Positions 32,088 through 64,000 of a stretch of 64,000 bases of DNA are shown piece after piece. The notes under the pieces are model-generated. The model saw only the letters and a program-made list of their open reading frames with translations, did not search any database and was not told the DNA's origin. Both the position numbers and the translations under genes were made by a program. Origin of the DNA: Sphaerolaimus hirsutus. Its lineage: Eukaryota; Nematoda; Chromadorea; Monhysterida; Sphaerolaimidae. Position 1 is the stretch's first letter. Each line of letters opens with the position of its first letter. The stretch is from the NCBI GenBank assembly GCA_964036195.1, contig OZ038457.1, positions 10,753,147 to 10,817,146 on the forward strand, in the 5' to 3' direction.

Positions 32088-32256
32088 GCAGTCCCAGACC
32101 TCGTAAAGTGTCAAATGTCATGCAAAGTGTCAAAAGCCAGTGTCGTGCAAAATGCCCTGCAAAATGGCAAGCGTACGTTTGCCATTTTACCGGGCATTTT
32201 CGATTACTTTTGACACTATGCATGAGATTTGACATTTTACAGGGCCTGAGACTGGC
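32088..32256. repeat. Word-hairpin foldback, about 170 bp
   Basis: The left arm GCAGTCCCAGACC...GTAAAGTGTCAAATGTCATG and the right arm ...TGACATTTTACAGGGCCTGA are largely complementary. The centre reads GCAAAATGGCAA...TTGCCATTTTACC. It is flanked by CTGTGG on both sides. It lies in the intron between the candidate 5'UTR exon and the PMCA start. Confidence 0.75.
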
Positions 32257-32612
32257 CTGTGGTGACGTTCGCGTGTTCATTTGGTGATTGTGGGAATGTT
32301 CACCGTGGTGCGTCTGGATGTGATAAGTGAAGGTCTGGGTGGGCTATTCTTACGGAAATACGGCGCCATTTTTTGACGTCATTCCCTTGGAATATTCGTG
32401 CTGTGTCACGGTTTTAAACACCTCGATTGAAAAAAAAACTGTCTGTGGGATGCGTAGAAATGGCATTGTATATGATTCATTTGTCCTGCAAATATATGTC
32501 TGTCATCTCCGTTTTTTACACATTTACACTCTGGTACCTTCTTGTGCATTTAATGTTACGATTTACAACGAAAGGACGGCTGTTTACTAAAAGATACAAA
32601 CACTTCACGTAT

Positions 32613-32795
32613 CTGGTTCCAGTCCCGCACGCTGTAAAGTGTCAAAAGTTGAACAAATTTTTACAAATTCGGCAATTGTCTGTCTTGCAAAGTGTCGAAA
32701 TTTCAATAATTTCAATATGTCAAATCATTTTTTGTTTGATTGACATTTTACATGACATTTGCCGCTTGACTTCACACTTTACAGAGATCGGCAAT
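32613..32795. repeat. Diverged word-hairpin foldback
   Basis: It begins GGTTCCAGTCCCGCACGCTG and is built from AAAGTGTCAAAA/TTGACATTTTAC words with partial symmetry. It is a weaker relative of 32,088-32,256. Confidence 0.5.
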
Positions 32796-32965
32796 GTCCG
32801 CTGATAAAAGTCGTGCAAAGTGACGTTCACCCTTTATGTATGTCAGACTCAAATTCATCAACCAACAAACCCCGCAGGTAGATCGGCGTCAGCCTCGACC
32901 AGGTCGGCCAGTTGCCATCGCCGACCCGCCAACGGTGCCCGACAAACAGCCGACAAACGGGCACG

Positions 32966-60850
<27,885 letters not shown>

Positions 60851-61480
60851 TAGGTTACTTATTATACTACGTAAACACATGTATTTCTACGCATAGATGC
60901 AGTCTGTTCCAAAATTCAGATTTTCACGTTATCAATTTCAATTTTATTAATACTAATATTCTCACGTTTCTCAGAAAAGTGGAACCCGTTGTTCGTCTGC
61001 TAACAGTTTGGATTTTTTTGGTGCAGGTGTTATTGATAATTGCTAATTTCTTGAGCCGCTGCTGAAATTTGGGGTAGCATTTTAGGGTGCGGGTTACATA
61101 TAACTGAGGGACCGCTTGGTGAAAATTGTTACTTTTTGAATACAACATGGTTTTTAGGTCCGGGCTAACATGAAGACCGAGTGCATCGTTCTACGACCCC
61201 CCTGACCGGACACAATGTTCACGTCAACAAAATCGTCTATTTTGTAATGAGAAATTCTGCGAATTGTTTTGTAATATATACATGCTACATACATACCCCA
61301 TACCCATGATCGAAAGAAACACGATGCCGAAAGTCTTAGATCAATATTAGTTCCAGGTTCATCTGATTTCAAAACTCCATATCGCAGCCTATTTTGCCAA
61401 TGAACACTGGAAATAATCAGAACTGCTCCGAAATTTCTATTTTTAGTCAGTGTATCTTAAGTCACTTCATCGCAGGGTCT
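60851..61480 (+). other. PMCA 3' flank / 3'UTR
   Basis: Presumed 3'UTR. I see no canonical AATAAA close to the stop, so the transcript end cannot be placed. Confidence 0.4.
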
Positions 61481-61484
61481 CCCA

Positions 61485-61615
61485 CAAATCCGGCCAGCTA
61501 TCTAGTTATCCCGGAGGCTGCTCAGTTATTTAGTATCTATCTATCCTGGGGACAAAATTTTTCCCTTCTATCCCGGATTTAGGGGGTAACCCCCCACCCC
61601 TCCCCCCCCCGACTA
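61485..61615 (-). mobile_element. Family I MITE fragment
   Basis: GCAGGGTCTCCCACAAATCC, TATCTATCTATCC and C runs match the complement of 7181-7688. Confidence 0.55.
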
Positions 61616-61630
61616 CACCTGTGGTGTGGA

Positions 61631-61728
61631 TAGGGTTGGAAAAAAAACGTTTTTTTAACTCGATGTTTTTTTATAAAAAAAACGTTTTTTTTTAAAAGCT
61701 CCCAGATATGACCTAGTGTCAACATATG
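61631..61728 (+). mobile_element. Truncated family A MITE
   Basis: TAGGGTTGGAAAAAAAACG through CCCAGATATGACCTAGTGTC matches the first 95 bp of 54,369, then stops where the satellite-like region begins. Confidence 0.7.
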
Positions 61729-61734
61729 AAGGGT

Positions 61735-62200
61735 GTGCTTCTAAAAGTACCGATCTACGAAAAATCGATTTTGAGATAATCGCAATTTAATGTTTGGAGT
61801 ATGCAATACCCATACATGAGTATCAGGTATGGGTATTTTGGGTATGGGTATTTAGGGTATATTGTTGGGTATCCACATGCATGCGTATAATCTTCGATTA
61901 TACACGTAACACTAGCTATATAAAATTTTGTAATAGTGATGCCATTAATTTACTGTAGATCGGTACTTTTATAGGCACAATTAGGAAACATTTAAGAAGA
62001 TCGGTACTTTTAAAAGCACAAACTGTAGATCGGTACTTTATGAAAGCACAAATAGTTGCATTTTATGTACATCGGTACTTTTAAAAGCACATTTAAGAAA
62101 AAACACATTTTTATGGCAGATCGGTACTTTTTGGAGTACAAAATGTATAACCGTACTTTTAGAAGTACAAATCTTTGAATTGAATGTATATGGGCACTCA
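61735..62200. repeat. Degenerate satellite with GATCGGTACTTT words
   Basis: AGATCGGTACTTTTA recurs in both orientations at irregular spacing. It is related to the 142-bp array further right. Confidence 0.6.
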
Positions 62201-62600
62201 ATTAGTATTTTTGCAAATTGAAATTTCGATTTGCACATGTAAAATGAATATTTTTTGCGAATCAAAATTTCGATTTGCACATGTAAAATGAATATTTTTT
62301 GCGAATCGAAATTTCGATTTGCACATGTAAAATGAATATTTTTTGCAAATCGAAATTTCGATTTGCACATGTAAAATAAATATTTTTTGCAAATCGAAAT
62401 TTCGATTTGCACATGTAAAATGAATATTTTTTGCAAATCAAAATTTCGATTTGCACATGTAAAATAAATATTTTTTGCAAATCGAAATTTCAATTTGCAC
62501 ATGTAAAATAAATTTTTTTTTGCAAATTGAAATTTCAATTTGCACATGTAAAATGAATATTTTTTTGCAAATTGAAATTTTGATCTGCATATGCAAATAG
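62190..62600. repeat. 44-bp tandem satellite with a palindrome in each unit
   Basis: GCACATG recurs at 62,233, 62,277, 62,321, 62,365, 62,409, 62,453, 62,497 and 62,542: exactly 44 bp apart until the last. Each intact unit holds a 22-nt perfect palindrome centred on GAAATTTC. Because 44 is not a multiple of three, a stop-free unit opens all frames on one strand. Confidence 0.92.
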
Positions 62601-62944
62601 ATTAGTTTTGTTGTATCAAAATTACAATTTGTTTGTACACTTGTTTTGAGATTGGAAATTTTGATCAGCATGTGTAAAATGGATAAATAATTTCAAAATC
62701 AGCAGATCGAAATTTTTATTTGTAAAAAATATATATATCTTACATGTGCAAATCAAATTTTTTTTTCAATTTTCATTTTACATGTGCAAAATGAAATTTC
62801 AATTTGCTAAAAAATGTCTATTTGCACATAAATTATATTTTTATTATATTTTAATTGAAATTCAAAATGTCGAGTAAAAGACATTTAATATGATAAGTAA
62901 ACCAATGATGTGATCTTTTTTGATTTTGACGCTATTTTCTGTGA

Positions 62945-64000
62945 TCTTTGCTGTTAAAAGTACCGATGTACAGTGCTGAAAATTAAAGTTTCAAATTTGT
63001 GCAAAAAGAAGTACTGATCTACATGTATATCAGTACCTTCGGAATTACCAATTGTGTTAATTTGCAATTTTTAGGCACCTTTTTTGATGTGTGCTTTTAG
63101 AAGTACCGATCTACAGCAAGAATGAATTTTTTAAAATTTGTGCAAAAAGAAGTACCGATCTACATGCAGATCAGTACTTTCAGAATTCTGTGTTGGCCCT
63201 ATTTTGATTAAAAGCGACTTTTTCGAAGGTGTACTTCTAGAAGCAATGATCTACAGCACAAAAATAAAATTTCAAAATTTGTGCAAAAATAAGTACTGAT
63301 CTACATGCAGATCAGTACTTTTAGAATTCCGTGTTGGCTTTATTTTGATTAAAATTGACTTTTTTCTAAGGTGTACTTCTAGAAGTACCGATCTACAGCA
63401 CAAAAATAAAATTTCAAAATTTGTGCAAAAATAAGTACTGATCTACATGCAGATCAGTACTTTTAGAATTCTGGGTTGGCTTTATTTTGATTAAAATCGA
63501 CTTTTTTCTAAGGTGTACTTCTAGAAGTACCGATCTACAGCAAAAAAATTTTTTTTCAAAATTTGTGCAAATAAAAGTACTGATCTACATGCAGATCAGT
63601 ACTTTTAGAATCCCGTGTTAGCTTTATTTCGATTAAAATCAACTTTTTTCCAAGGCGTACTTCTAGAAGTACCGATCTACAGCACAAAAATAATATTTCA
63701 AACTTTGTGCAAAAAGAAGTACGGATCTACATGCAGATCAGTACTTTTAGAATTCCGTGTTGGCTTTATTTTGATTAAAATTGACTTTTTTCTAAGGTGT
63801 ACTTCTAGAAGTACCGATCTACAGCAAAAAAATAAAATTTCAAAATTTGTGCAAATAAAAGTACCGATCTACATGCAGAACGGTACATTCAGAATTACTC
63901 ATTTTGGCTATATTTTGATGAAAAGCAAACTTTTTTCCGAGGTGTGCTTCTAGAAGTACCGATCTACAGTAGAAAAATAAAATTTCAAAATTTGTGCAAA
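62945..64000. repeat. 142-bp tandem satellite, continues past the window
   Basis: The GTGTACTTCTAG box recurs at about 63,089, 63,229, 63,371, 63,513, 63,655, 63,797 and 63,942, a period of 142 bp. Each unit carries the perfect palindrome GTACTTCTAGAAGTAC and a hairpin GTACTGATCT...AGATCAGTAC around ACATGC. Open frames in it are not genes. Confidence 0.9.

Noticed and set aside
62010-62671. Repeat protein with CKKYLFYMCKSKF-type units on the - strand
   Set aside because: It is the 44-bp satellite read in three rotating frames; no start, codon bias or function.
62190-64000. CRISPR-like appearance of regularly spaced palindromes
   Set aside because: The units are contiguous tandem repeats without unique spacers, in an animal genome; they are satellites.

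Overview
This is intron-rich, repeat-dense animal nuclear DNA on a single contig. Two host genes with GT-AG introns can be rebuilt from the sequence, both on the + strand. Protein similarity points to a bilaterian invertebrate, possibly arthropod-like; the species cannot be named from this window. Nothing bacterial, organellar or viral is evident.

Layout. (1) At 670-4296 lie the last seven exons of a vaccinia-related kinase (VRK1 / nucleosomal histone kinase-1 type). Its N-terminal exons lie upstream of the window. (2) At 4.9-32 kb is a gene-poor interval of CpG islands (4.9-6.7, 22.0-23.3 and 26.8-27.9 kb) and stacked transposons. It includes one intact-looking non-LTR retrotransposon at about 11.5-20.2 kb on the - strand. 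This element has a 772-aa ORF1 of unknown type and a 2032-aa ORF2 that joins an SGNH/GDSL-type hydrolase to an endonuclease and a reverse transcriptase. (3) At 32,966-60,850 is a complete plasma-membrane Ca2+-transporting P-type ATPase (PMCA) gene of 19 coding exons. All splice phases agree and the total is exactly 3,819 nt (1,272 aa plus stop). The last intron (11.3 kb) falls at the position of mammalian PMCA alternative-splice site C. Two upstream CpG-rich stretches with strong splice donors (27,391 and 32,044) are candidate 5'UTR exons. (4) At 61.7-64 kb is a satellite region: an exact 44-bp tandem array, then a 142-bp array running off the end. Both are built on palindromes.

The spaces between and inside genes are packed with short non-autonomous DNA transposons. 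At least five unrelated terminal-repeat families are flanked by 8-bp target-site duplications that can be read directly (hAT-like). One family inserts at TA (Tc1/mariner-like). One foldback has a 10-bp duplication (Mutator-like). There are also many hairpin foldback elements. Several are nested, which gives a relative order of insertion, and several end within 11-40 bp of PMCA splice acceptors.

How the genes relate. VRK acts on chromatin in the nucleus and PMCA exports Ca2+ across the plasma membrane; I see no functional link between them, only adjacency. The points most worth following are the hydrolase-endonuclease-RT fusion with its TGA-A-ATG ORF junction, the sequence shared between separate MITE families, the word-repeat hairpins, and the palindromic satellites. 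All family assignments come from motif reading; no database search was possible.
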